This document shows, in pieces, positions 37,048 through 45,956 of a stretch of DNA of 64,000 bases. The DNA is from JBKBKN01 sp046294625 (GTDB taxonomy: Bacteria; Bacteroidota; Bacteroidia; M30B66), in the NCBI GenBank assembly GCA_046294625.1, contig JBKBKN010000010.1, positions 1 to 64,000 of the forward strand. Reading direction: 5' to 3'. Below the pieces are notes generated by a model. That model had not been told where the DNA came from. It saw only the letters and a program-made list of their open reading frames with translations, and did no database searches. Every line of letters begins with the position of its first letter. Within the stretch, counting starts at the first letter, position 1. A program made the translations under genes and the position numbers.

Positions 37048-39621
37048 TTATTGTTGTCCGTTCAAAAACTGTTCCAAAGCTAATGAATCTTTAATTAATA
37101 CCTTTCTGGCTTTGCTTCCTTCAAAAGGACCAATAATATTTGCTTTTTCTAACTGATCGATAATTCTTCCTGCTCTGTTGTAGCCTAACTTGAGTTTCCT
37201 TTGCAGCAATGATGCAGAACCTTGTTGATGCATCACTACAATATGTGCTGCATCGTTGAACATGGCATCGCGATCACCGATATCGAAGTCATCGTCCGGA
37301 TCGGCATTCTCATCCACATATTCAGGCAGCTCATAAGCAGATGGGTATCCACGCTGATTGCCAATGAACTCGGTGATTTTGTCCACTTCAGGTGTGTCAA
37401 CGAATGGGCATTGCAAGCGAACCAAGTCACTTCCTGTGGAAAAAAGCATATCGCCTCTTCCTATCAGCTGCTCAGCGCCGCCGCTATCGAGAATGGTGCG
37501 TGAGTCGATTTTTGATGTTACGCGGAAGGCAATGCGTGCGGGGAAGTTGGCTTTGATGGTTCCTGTAATAATGTTTACGGAAGGTCGCTGTGTGGCGATT
37601 ATCAAGTGAATACCAATGGCACGAGCTAATTGCGCTAATCGTGCAATAGGGAGTTCAACTTCTTTGCCTGCAGTCATAATCAAATCAGCAAACTCATCTA
37701 CCACGAGTACCACATAAGGCATAAAATGATGCCCTTTCTTGGGGTTCAGTTTGCGACTCAGGAACTTGGCATTATATTCTTTAATGTTACGCACCATAGC
37801 AAGTTTAAGGAGTTCATATCGCTCATCCATTAGTATGCACAAGGAGTTGAGTGTATGCACTACCTTTTTTGTGTCGGTGATGATGGCATCTTCGCCACCC
37901 GGCAATTTTGCGAGGAAGTGTCGTTCAATTTTGGTAAATAGCGTGAGTTCCACTTTTTTGGGATCTACTAGAACAAACTTGATTTGCGATGGGTGCTTTT
38001 TGTAAAGCAGAGAAACCAATATAGCATTCAACCCCACCGACTTACCTTGTCCTGTAGCACCTGCCATGAGTAAGTGCGGCATTTTAGCCAAATCGGCTAC
38101 AAATGGGTCATTGGAAATGGTTTTTCCTAAAGCCACAGGCAGCTCCATATTAGCATTCACAAATTTGTCGCTCGATAGCATGGTCCGCATCGGCACAATC
38201 TCCGGGTTTTGATTCGGCACTTCAATACCAATCGTTCCCTTCCCGGGCATTGGAGCGATAATTCTGATTCCAAGCGCGGCTAAACTCAATGCGATATCAT
38301 CTTCAAGATTCTTGATTTTTGAAATTCTTACCCCTGCTTCGGGCACAATTTCATAAAGGGTAACCGTAGGACCCACACTGGCTTTGATTTTGCTGATTCC
38401 GATATTGTAGTTCTTGAGTGTATCTATAATACGGTTCTTGTTTGCTTCAAGCTCCTGCATGAGCTCATTTTTATCGACTTTTCGTTGCGATGAATATTGT
38501 TCAAGGAGCTCCAATTCAGGGTATTTATAGTCTGATAAATCGAGAGTAGGATCGTAGTCATCGAGATCGAAGTCTTCTTCTTCATTAGTCACTTCCACAA
38601 TGTTCATCCGCTCTTTGTCGAGTTCGCTCAGAGAACCTTGATTTGTAGCCGTTTCGGTAGTTTCGGGTGCATCTTCTTCTTGTTGTTCATCAATAAAGAA
38701 CTCAGGTTCTTCCATTACCGGTTCTTGCGCTTTTCTTGCTTGCGGCGATTCTGTAATCATTGGCGACTCAAACTCGATTCCCGTAATCGCAGGTTCATCG
38801 TCAAGCGCAGTATCATCTTCCTCGTCTTCCACAAATGGAGACTCATTATCATCTTCTTCGGTAATGTCATCATCATCTGCAGCTTGCGAATCTTTGTCAC
38901 TAAACATCATTTTGAGTCGATCCATCATAGGGGAATTACCCGATGTTTGTAGTTCTTCTTTTACAGTTTCCTTCTTTTTGAATTCAGGAAGTCGGATATT
39001 AATTTTCATCACCAAAATGACGAATGCACCAAGGGTGAATAATAACAAAAGCAAACTTCCAATTTTACCCAAAGAAGCAGATAGCATGGAGCCTATTGCA
39101 TATCCAAAACCGCCTGAAATGACCGAGCTTTCACCTTCGGTGAAAAATGATGTGGAAACGGAAATGAAAACAGTGAAAAAACTCACATAGAGCGCAGTCT
39201 TTCCTAGATTTAGTAGTGAAACACCCAAGAATATTCTCACGGAAACCAGAAAGAGCAGAAAGGGAATGAAGAAAGCCGCGATTCCAAACCAGTTATTGAA
39301 GAAGATATAGGACCACAAAGCGCCCAATTTTCCCAATGAATTTTCTGCCTTGATGTTTTTGTCGGTTAAATAAGTAAACCATGAACTTTGACTCACCTTG
39401 TCATAGTCTTCTTGCCAATTGAAGAAATAGGAAATAAAAGAAAACAGGAGAAATAACGAGAACAAGAGCATAAAGAGCCCGAAGACTTTGTGCGTTCTTT
39501 CATTTCGAAGAAAATCGATAGTGGCAATGAAAAAATTTTTCAGGCCTGATGATTTCTTTGCATTGCTTTTCGATTCCCTGATCGGCCCGGAATCTTTTGA
39601 CTTGATTTGTTTTTTTGCCAT
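37048..39621 (-). CDS. ftsK: DNA translocase FtsK
   Basis: 857 residues from the ATG at 39621 (MAKKQIKSKDSG...); 39678 is an alternative start adding 19 residues. Four predicted membrane helices occupy about 45-205. An acidic, low-complexity linker (about 245-335) leads to an FtsK alpha domain, then the motor with Walker A GATGQGKS (about 521-528), Walker B VVLVVDEFADLIM and a C-terminal winged-helix gamma domain (LLQRKLKLGYNRAGRIIDQLE), which reads the chromosome polarity sequences. It pumps DNA at the division septum and activates XerCD at dif. No dif site was searched for here. Confidence 0.96.
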   Translation of the reverse strand: MAKKQIKSKDSGPIRESKSNAKKSSGLKNFFIATIDFLRNERTHKVFGLFMLLFSLFLLFSFISYFFNWQEDYDKVSQSSWFTYLTDKNIKAENSLGKLGALWSYIFFNNWFGIAAFFIPFLLFLVSVRIFLGVSLLNLGKTALYVSFFTVFISVSTSFFTEGESSVISGGFGYAIGSMLSASLGKIGSLLLLLFTLGAFVILVMKINIRLPEFKKKETVKEELQTSGNSPMMDRLKMMFSDKDSQAADDDDITEEDDNESPFVEDEEDDTALDDEPAITGIEFESPMITESPQARKAQEPVMEEPEFFIDEQQEEDAPETTETATNQGSLSELDKERMNIVEVTNEEEDFDLDDYDPTLDLSDYKYPELELLEQYSSQRKVDKNELMQELEANKNRIIDTLKNYNIGISKIKASVGPTVTLYEIVPEAGVRISKIKNLEDDIALSLAALGIRIIAPMPGKGTIGIEVPNQNPEIVPMRTMLSSDKFVNANMELPVALGKTISNDPFVADLAKMPHLLMAGATGQGKSVGLNAILVSLLYKKHPSQIKFVLVDPKKVELTLFTKIERHFLAKLPGGEDAIITDTKKVVHTLNSLCILMDERYELLKLAMVRNIKEYNAKFLSRKLNPKKGHHFMPYVVLVVDEFADLIMTAGKEVELPIARLAQLARAIGIHLIIATQRPSVNIITGTIKANFPARIAFRVTSKIDSRTILDSGGAEQLIGRGDMLFSTGSDLVRLQCPFVDTPEVDKITEFIGNQRGYPSAYELPEYVDENADPDDDFDIGDRDAMFNDAAHIVVMHQQGSASLLQRKLKLGYNRAGRIIDQLEKANIIGPFEGSKARKVLIKDSLALEQFLNGQQ

Positions 39622-39780
39622 TTCGCTTTCACTCCTTCCCGGAATCTCAAAAATATCTATCCGGGATATAATAAACACGTAAAATTATATGCCTTATTAT
39701 TCATGCTGAGCCAGTCTGCCTGAAACTTATCAAAAGGATTTTTCAACATATTGCTTTTGCTTCTGTAGCTATGCGGAAAA

Positions 39781-39818
39781 TATAAAAGGCGACTTTCTTT
39801 AGAAAGTCGCCTTTTATA
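39781..39818 (-). terminator. terminator of atpDC
   Basis: A perfect 18-bp stem TATAAAAGGCGACTTTCT / AGAAAGTCGCCTTTTATA with a two-base loop, ending in TTTTATA, 21 bases past the atpC stop on the minus strand. Its symmetry means it would also work on the other strand. Confidence 0.85.
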
Positions 39819-39839
39819 AGGCATATTGAATGAACGGCA

Positions 39840-40076
39840 TTACTCTGCCAAAACAATCACTTTGTTTTTGTTTACTTCGACTACCCCACCGTTCACTTCA
39901 AAGCTGATTGAAGCCTGCGCTTTATCAACGATATTGATCTTTCCTTTTTGTAGGGCAGAAATAAGTGGAGCGTGATTGTCAAGTACGCCAAAGGATCCAT
40001 CTAATCCGGGAAGTTGAATGGACTTCACTTCGCCTTCATAGAGCTTTTTGTCTGGAGTGATTATTTCTAAGTTCAT
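39840..40076 (-). CDS. atpC: ATP synthase epsilon subunit, short form
   Basis: 78 residues: only the N-terminal beta-sandwich (MNLEIITPDKKLYEGEVKSI, LPGLDGSFGVLDNHAPLISAL, SFEVNGGVVEVNKNKVIVLAE). The C-terminal helical hairpin that inhibits ATP hydrolysis in E. coli (about 138 residues in total) is absent. Short epsilon subunits are known in Bacteroidota, so this is a real, not truncated, gene; the frame ends on a normal stop. It follows atpD by 8 bases. Confidence 0.93.
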   Translation of the reverse strand: MNLEIITPDKKLYEGEVKSIQLPGLDGSFGVLDNHAPLISALQKGKINIVDKAQASISFEVNGGVVEVNKNKVIVLAE

Positions 40077-40084
40077 TGGATTAA

Positions 40085-41596
40085 TTATTTAGATTCTGCA
40101 AGCATTTTCTTGCCTTTTTCTATCGCTTCTTCAATGGTACCCACAAGGTTGAATGCTGCTTCGGGATACTGATCTACTTCGCCAGACATGATCATGTTGA
40201 AACCTTTAATAGTATCTTCGATGCTAACAAATTTACCTTCTAATCCGGTAAACTGCTGTGCCACAAAGAAAGGCTGCGATAAGAAACGCTGAACACGACG
40301 TGCACGAGATACCACTAATTTGTCTTCTTCGCTCAATTCATCCATACCCAGGATGGCGATGATATCTTGTAATTCTTTGTAACGCTGAAGGATTTGCTTC
40401 ACATTTTGAGCACAATCATAGTGTGCATCGCCTACGATATCGCGGGTAAGGATTCTTGATGTGGAATCCAATGGATCCACCGCTGGATAAATACCAAGCT
40501 CTGCAATCTTACGACTCAATACCGTGGTGGCATCTAAGTGGGCAAATGTGGTTGCTGGTGCAGGGTCGGTCAAGTCATCCGCAGGTACATAAACGGCCTG
40601 TACGGAGGTGATCGAACCACGCTTGGTGGATGTGATACGCTCCTGCATCTGCCCCATTTCTGTCGCAAGAGTAGGCTGATAACCCACTGCTGATGGCATA
40701 CGGCCAAGAAGTGCCGATACCTCAGAACCTGCCTGTGTGAAACGGAAAATGTTGTCAATAAAGAAAAGGATATCGCGGCCACCGCTTTGCTCATCCCCAT
40801 CACGGTAATACTCAGCAAGGGTAAGTCCTGAAAGAGCCACACGAGCACGAGCTCCCGGAGGTTCGTTCATCTGTCCGAATACGAAAGTAGCCTTTGAGTC
40901 CTTAAGCTGTTCAGTATCTACTTTGCTCAGATCCCAACCACCTTCTTCCATAGAATGAAGGAACTCGTCACCATATTTAATAATACCTGATTCAATCATC
41001 TCACGCAAGAGGTCATTTCCTTCACGTGTTCTTTCACCAACGCCCGCAAATACAGAAAGACCGTCATATGCCTTAGCAATGTTGTTAATCAATTCTTGGA
41101 TTAAAACGGTTTTACCAACACCTGCACCACCGAACAAACCAATTTTACCACCCTTTGAGTAAGGCTCAATCAAATCAATTACTTTGATACCAGTGAAAAG
41201 TACTTCTGTAGATGTGGTTAAGTCTTCGAATTTAGGTGGCTCACGGTGAATAGAATAACCACCTTCGTTAGATACTTCTTTGATACCGTCGATTGCTTCA
41301 CCTACTACATTGAAAAGTCTACCTTTTATTTCGTCGCCAATCGGCATTTTGATTGGACTGCCAGTTCCTCTAACCTCCATGCCACGAGCAAGTCCATCAG
41401 AAGAGTCCATCGCGATAGTACGAATGGTGTCTTCGCCGATATGCTGCTGACATTCAAGTACCACGCGCTGACCATTGGGCTTTGATACTTCAAGGGCATC
41501 GAGAATGTTGGGTAATTTTTGATTGTTTGTTGTGTCGAAACTAACGTCGATTACAGGCCCGATTACCTGTACGATTTTTCCTGTGCTTTGCGCCAT
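40085..41596 (-). CDS. atpD: F1 ATP synthase beta subunit
   Basis: 503 residues. Walker A GGAGVGKTVLIQELI, catalytic region FAGVGERTREGNDL, Walker B DILFFIDNIFRFTQAGSEVSALLGRMPSAVGYQPTL and the DELSEED-like DELSEEDKLVV sequence near the end are all present. This is the catalytic subunit of the F1 head. In this window it is paired only with atpC; the other atp genes lie elsewhere, as is usual in the phylum. Confidence 0.98.
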   Translation of the reverse strand: MAQSTGKIVQVIGPVIDVSFDTTNNQKLPNILDALEVSKPNGQRVVLECQQHIGEDTIRTIAMDSSDGLARGMEVRGTGSPIKMPIGDEIKGRLFNVVGEAIDGIKEVSNEGGYSIHREPPKFEDLTTSTEVLFTGIKVIDLIEPYSKGGKIGLFGGAGVGKTVLIQELINNIAKAYDGLSVFAGVGERTREGNDLLREMIESGIIKYGDEFLHSMEEGGWDLSKVDTEQLKDSKATFVFGQMNEPPGARARVALSGLTLAEYYRDGDEQSGGRDILFFIDNIFRFTQAGSEVSALLGRMPSAVGYQPTLATEMGQMQERITSTKRGSITSVQAVYVPADDLTDPAPATTFAHLDATTVLSRKIAELGIYPAVDPLDSTSRILTRDIVGDAHYDCAQNVKQILQRYKELQDIIAILGMDELSEEDKLVVSRARRVQRFLSQPFFVAQQFTGLEGKFVSIEDTIKGFNMIMSGEVDQYPEAAFNLVGTIEEAIEKGKKMLAESK

Positions 41597-41752
41597 CTGG
41601 ATGTTAATTAAAATAGGTTAAAATGATTCGTTGAAATCGAGCGCGAAATTAAAACTTATTTTAACCTAGCTGTTAAAATTTGCAATATTATTTTTTGATG
41701 CCGTAAAAGGCTATAAAATTAAGACCTTTGTGCTTGAATTTAATTTGAAGTT

Positions 41753-42805
41753 ATGTTTCAGGAGCAGGTAAAAAATACTCCACTCAATCAATTGGGTGAA
41801 TTTGGTTTAATAAAACATCTCACGCAGAACCTTGCATTGCATCATAAATCATCCATAAAGGGAGTAGGTGATGATGCAGCTGTAATCAGACCCAATGATG
41901 ATAAAGAAATCTTGGTGAGTTCGGATATGCTCATTGAAGGAATTCATTTTGATGTAACCTACATGCCGATGAAGCACTTGGGATATAAGGCTGCGGTGGT
42001 CAACTTTTCTGATATCTATGCTATGATGGGCCAACCTAAGCAAATGCTCGTTTCTATGGCTGTTTCAAGTAAATATACGGTAGAAGCCCTTGAAGAGCTA
42101 TACGAAGGGATAATGCTGGCATGTAAAACATACAATGTCGACTTGGTTGGGGGAGACACCACAAGCTCAGTTTATGGTCTTAATATTAGCATCACGGTGA
42201 TAGGGGAAGCCACAAAAGAAGGAGCTGTTTACAGAAACACAGCCCAAAAAGGAGACCTGATTATAGTGAGTGGTGATCTTGGAGGTGCATACATGGGTTT
42301 ACAAATACTAGAACGCGAGAAAGCTGTTTTTAAGGAAAACCCTGCCATTCAGCCCGATCTTCAGGGATTCGATTATATCTTAGAGCGCCAATTAAAGCCT
42401 GAAGCCAGAAAAGATGTGGTTGCAAAACTAATTGATGCGGGGATTCGTCCAACTTCTATGATAGATATTTCGGATGGACTTTCATCGGAAATCATGCATT
42501 TGTGCACACAATCTAGCCTCGGCTGCAAATTATATGAAGACAAATTACCAATTGACCCGCTTACCTATAATGTTGCCCGTGAGTTTGATCTAGATCCTAC
42601 TACTTGTGCCTTAAATGGTGGAGAAGATTACGAATTGCTGTTTACAATACCACAAACGGATTTTGAAAAGATCAAGAATGATCCTGATTTAACCATTATT
42701 GGATATATGACAGATGCTTCAGACGAACATTTATTAGTGGACAAAAGTGGAGGCGTCCATGAACTAAAGGCTCAGGGGTGGAAAGTATTTAATGGCAACA
42801 ATTAA
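41753..42805 (+). CDS. thiL: thiamine-monophosphate kinase
   Basis: 350 residues. AIR-synthase-like fold with GVGDDAAVI, LVSSDMLIEGIHFDVTYMP, AAVVNFSDIYAMMGQP, DLVGGDTTSS, MIDISDGLSSEIMHLC and NGGEDYELLFTI, all diagnostic of ThiL. It phosphorylates thiamine monophosphate to the coenzyme thiamine diphosphate in the cytoplasm. GACCTTTG at 41723-41730 is one base from a -7 box. Divergent from atpD and convergent with DoxX. Confidence 0.96.
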   Translation: MFQEQVKNTPLNQLGEFGLIKHLTQNLALHHKSSIKGVGDDAAVIRPNDDKEILVSSDMLIEGIHFDVTYMPMKHLGYKAAVVNFSDIYAMMGQPKQMLVSMAVSSKYTVEALEELYEGIMLACKTYNVDLVGGDTTSSVYGLNISITVIGEATKEGAVYRNTAQKGDLIIVSGDLGGAYMGLQILEREKAVFKENPAIQPDLQGFDYILERQLKPEARKDVVAKLIDAGIRPTSMIDISDGLSSEIMHLCTQSSLGCKLYEDKLPIDPLTYNVAREFDLDPTTCALNGGEDYELLFTIPQTDFEKIKNDPDLTIIGYMTDASDEHLLVDKSGGVHELKAQGWKVFNGNN

Positions 42806-42811
42806 TGTTTC

Positions 42812-43225
42812 TCAATAAAGCAATAGCATTGCGATTGTGGAAAGGATAAAGTAAGGCACGAGTGAACCCGCACCTGCATAATCTTTTGCAATACGTTGAC
42901 CAAAAAACAAAAATAAAAGCGAAATCGCCGAAAAGAGTGCTCCATAATATGCCACTACGCTCATTTCTCTGAATATGAGATACAAAACGCCAAAGGCAGA
43001 CAGAAAACCTGCTGCTACTTCTGTTATGGTAACTACTATAAACATAAATGGCACAAAGGAGCTTAAAAAAGTATTGGCGAAATGCGTGTAGAGCCACGAA
43101 ACATTTTCCCTAAAATTGAAAACTTTGTCTAGGCCAGATTGAATAAATAGGATGGCTAGAAAAGCAGCAATGATTATTCGTGGGTAAAGCAGAATTGAAA
43201 CATCATTAGGTATAAGATTTTCCAT
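42812..43225 (-). CDS. DoxX-family membrane protein
   Basis: 137 residues from the ATG at 43225 (MENLIPND...); a start at 43255 would add ten. Four membrane helices, the first with the family pattern RIIIAAFLAILFIQSGLDKVFNF and a later ITEVAAGFLSAFG. DoxX-type proteins are small membrane proteins tied to redox or oxidative-stress complexes in some bacteria; the role here is not known. Convergent with thiL, only 6 bases between stops. Confidence 0.85.
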   Translation of the reverse strand: MENLIPNDVSILLYPRIIIAAFLAILFIQSGLDKVFNFRENVSWLYTHFANTFLSSFVPFMFIVVTITEVAAGFLSAFGVLYLIFREMSVVAYYGALFSAISLLFLFFGQRIAKDYAGAGSLVPYFILSTIAMLLLY

Positions 43226-43382
43226 AGGCAGGTTTGAATGATTTGGTGATGACAAAGATTGTATTAAATCTCAAATCTGCAAATTTTGGGCAATAATTAT
43301 CTATTGGATTTTCAGGCTATTGTGTGGGTTGTTTTAGGGTGAAAAATATTAAAATAGCATTCACCTATAGTTTAATTGAGCC

Positions 43383-45374
43383 TTAAGCTGCTTTTACAAT
43401 AGCTTTGCTGTAGCTTCGAATCTTTTTGAATAGCTCTTCTTGTTCCAGAGGTTTGGTTAGCAAGTCATTCATGCCGGCCATAAGTACTTTTTCTTTGGTT
43501 TCTGGGAATGCATCGGCTGTCAGAGCAATAATTGCAATTTCAGGATTTCTAACCCTATTCGCCTTATCTCGAATTCTAAGCGTAGCTTCAATCCCATCCA
43601 TCACTGGCATTTGAAGGTCCATTAACACCAGATCATAGTCGTCTGATTTGAGTTTATCCAGCGCTATGAGTCCATTGTCTGCAAAATCAGCTTGCACGTT
43701 CCAAAGTTCTAAAACCTGACCGGCCACAAACTGGTTCATCTTGTTGTCTTCTACGATCAGTACCTTTACACCGCTTAAGTCTTTTACTTCGAGCGTTTCA
43801 ATATTCTCTTCTTGGGTTTGATTGATCTTCGCATCACTTTTTCTATATGGAATTCTAACGGTAAATGTAGTTCCTTCGCCTAGTTTTGAATTTAACGTAA
43901 TTTCTCCATTTTGAAGGATAACTAAACGCCGAGTGATGGCGAGACCAAGACCTGTGCCTCCGAAATTTCGGGTGGTGTCAGCCGAAGCCTGTGTGTAACT
44001 CTCAAAAACAGAGTTGAGCTTGTTTTCAGGGATTCCAATGCCTGTGTCTTTTACACTAAATTGGATATCCATTTGATTGCCACCATACTCGCGAAGGTTT
44101 TCTACTTTTAATGTGACAGAGCCCCGTTCGGTAAATTTGATGGCATTGCTTAATAGATTCAATAAGATTTGATTGAGTCGATAGGGATCGCCTTTAATCA
44201 TTTCAGGCACATTGTCATCAATTTCAAAATTCAGATCAATTCCTTTCTCCTTTGCTTTGAAGATGAAAGTCTTCTTGATTTCGTTCACCTTTCCATAAAG
44301 ATCGAAGTCAATATCTTCAAATTCGATCTTGCCGCTCTCGATTTTGGAAAAATCAAGAATATCATTGATGATGACCAATAAATTATCGGCCGAATATTTG
44401 ATTGACTTTATGTTTTCATACACATTGTCTTCCAATTTGGTTCTGAGTAGTAGTTCCGACAAACCAATTATGGCATTCATTGGTGTGCGAATTTCATGAC
44501 TCATGTTGCTCAGGAATTCCGATTTCCGTTTCGCCATTTGTTCAGCATCAATTTTGGCTTGTAGAATATCTCGCTCAGCTTGTTTCCTTTCTTCGAAATC
44601 TTCACCATACACAGCCACTCCCTTCACTTCTCCATTATCTCCAATGATCGGCTTAAATTTCATTTCATAGAAATGGGTATTAAGACTTAGCTCACCAATT
44701 TCCATTACTTCATTTTTAGCTTCTCCAGCCAAAGCATTTTGAAAGATGGTTTTAACTTGTTCAGACGCCACCCCTTTGCCGAATATATCCAATACATTCA
44801 TCCCTAAGCTGATTTCTACCCCATAATTCTTCTGCACCACATCGGCATGAATGGAGTTAAATGCGGTGTATTCAAATTGGTTGTCGTAAGAGAATATCAT
44901 GCTGGAAGTACTTTCCAGGATAGCATTTAATTTTTGGTTGTTCTCTCGCAATGCTTTTTCTGCTTCTTCCTTGTCACGGTTTATTTTATTTAAAATAATT
45001 CCTTGCCTGATGACACGAGCCAAGGTTTCGGGATTCACTTCAGCTTTAGGGAAATAGTCAAAAGCTCCGGCTTTCATCATTTCTACAGCAATTTTTTCAT
45101 CTCCTTGAGATGTTAGCACTGCGATAGGCGCTGCAATTCCAATTGCTCTAACCTTCTTAAGTAGGGTTAAACCATCGGTACCCGGAAGTTGGTAGTCAAA
45201 AAATATGCAGTCGTATGATTTATTCTTTAGAATTTCCAAGCATTGCTCAGCATTGGAAGCTGAGCATAATTTGATGTCAATTCCTGTTTTCTTTAAGGCT
45301 CTTTGAAATGCCATGATGTCGATTTCATCATCATCGACCAATAGAATATTTAAGGGGTAGCTAGTTAGCATCAT
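43383..45374 (-). CDS. hybrid histidine kinase (REC-PAS-HisKA-HATPase-REC)
   Basis: 663 residues, no membrane segment. Order: receiver (3-125, Asp60 in CIFFDYQLPG, acidic pocket VDDDE), short coiled coil, PAS (about 145-265), HisKA with His293 in FLSNMSHEIRTPMNAIIG, HATPase (about 400-515, N box LNLLSNAIKF, G boxes DTGIGIP and GTGLGLAI), and a second receiver (about 535-655, Asp586 in LVLMDLQMPVMDG). Phosphate can pass within the protein and to partners. There is no DNA-binding or enzymatic output. It is next to a separate receiver and a multi-PAS kinase, all in the same direction. Confidence 0.95.
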   Translation of the reverse strand: MMLTSYPLNILLVDDDEIDIMAFQRALKKTGIDIKLCSASNAEQCLEILKNKSYDCIFFDYQLPGTDGLTLLKKVRAIGIAAPIAVLTSQGDEKIAVEMMKAGAFDYFPKAEVNPETLARVIRQGIILNKINRDKEEAEKALRENNQKLNAILESTSSMIFSYDNQFEYTAFNSIHADVVQKNYGVEISLGMNVLDIFGKGVASEQVKTIFQNALAGEAKNEVMEIGELSLNTHFYEMKFKPIIGDNGEVKGVAVYGEDFEERKQAERDILQAKIDAEQMAKRKSEFLSNMSHEIRTPMNAIIGLSELLLRTKLEDNVYENIKSIKYSADNLLVIINDILDFSKIESGKIEFEDIDFDLYGKVNEIKKTFIFKAKEKGIDLNFEIDDNVPEMIKGDPYRLNQILLNLLSNAIKFTERGSVTLKVENLREYGGNQMDIQFSVKDTGIGIPENKLNSVFESYTQASADTTRNFGGTGLGLAITRRLVILQNGEITLNSKLGEGTTFTVRIPYRKSDAKINQTQEENIETLEVKDLSGVKVLIVEDNKMNQFVAGQVLELWNVQADFADNGLIALDKLKSDDYDLVLMDLQMPVMDGIEATLRIRDKANRVRNPEIAIIALTADAFPETKEKVLMAGMNDLLTKPLEQEELFKKIRSYSKAIVKAA

Positions 45375-45455
45375 AAATGTTTCATGTTAGATACACGAAC
45401 ATTTACGTTATTGATATGAAGAGGTTATAGGGATGTAAGTAAACCGCTCAAATTG

Positions 45456-45884
45456 TTAGTTTGGATACTCACAAAGTGTCCAGTAATTTTTCAAAATAGC
45501 GACTGCACTCACGAAGCTTTCCATTGAAATAGGCTTAACAACATAACCTGCTACATTTAGGCTGTAAGCATCGACAAGATCTTTTTCTTCATTTGATGTA
45601 GTCATCACAAATACAGAAATATTTTTAAGCCTTTCGTCTTTTCTGAGTTCTTGGAGAAATTCAATCCCACCCATTCTGGGCATATTTAAGTCAAGCAAAA
45701 TGATTCTTGGTAATGGGTTGATAGCATCTGTGTTTACACCACGAAGCATATTGAGGGCTTCAATACCATTGCGTGCAATGTAAAGCGGATTGGTTAAATT
45801 ATTTTTTTGGAAAGCACGCTTCACGTTCATTACATCTACATCGTCGTCTTCCACTAGTAAAATATTGACTATTCGATCGGTCAT
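45456..45884 (-). CDS. single-domain response regulator (Rcp1-like)
   Basis: 142 residues, one receiver only. Acidic pocket VEDDDVD, phosphoacceptor Asp65 in IILLDLNMPRMGG, Thr in VFVMTTSNEEKD, and Lys in YVVKPIS. The insert RNGIEALNMLRG and the NPLPRIILLDLNMPRMGGIEF stretch are typical of the regulators that pair with phytochrome-type kinases (Rcp1 of cyanobacteria). With no output domain it may act by protein binding or as a phosphate shuttle. TAAGTTTG (45905-45912 on the minus strand) is a candidate promoter box 20 bases upstream. Confidence 0.93.
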   Translation of the reverse strand: MTDRIVNILLVEDDDVDVMNVKRAFQKNNLTNPLYIARNGIEALNMLRGVNTDAINPLPRIILLDLNMPRMGGIEFLQELRKDERLKNISVFVMTTSNEEKDLVDAYSLNVAGYVVKPISMESFVSAVAILKNYWTLCEYPN

Positions 45885-45904
45885 TGAGTTGGGAGTTTAT
45901 CGCG

Positions 45905-45912
45905 CAAACTTA
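45905..45912 (-). promoter_or_regulatory. candidate -7 box of the response regulator
   Basis: TAAGTTTG on the minus strand, a full TAnnTTTG match, 20 bases before the ATG at 45884. No clear TTG at -33. Confidence 0.35.
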
Positions 45913-45956
45913 AATTCTTTCATTGTGAAAGTTAAAAATACTTTTCAACAGATTGT

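Noticed and set aside
37048..41596. Possible frameshifts or truncations in ftsK and atpD
   Set aside because: Full motif order and expected lengths are present in both.
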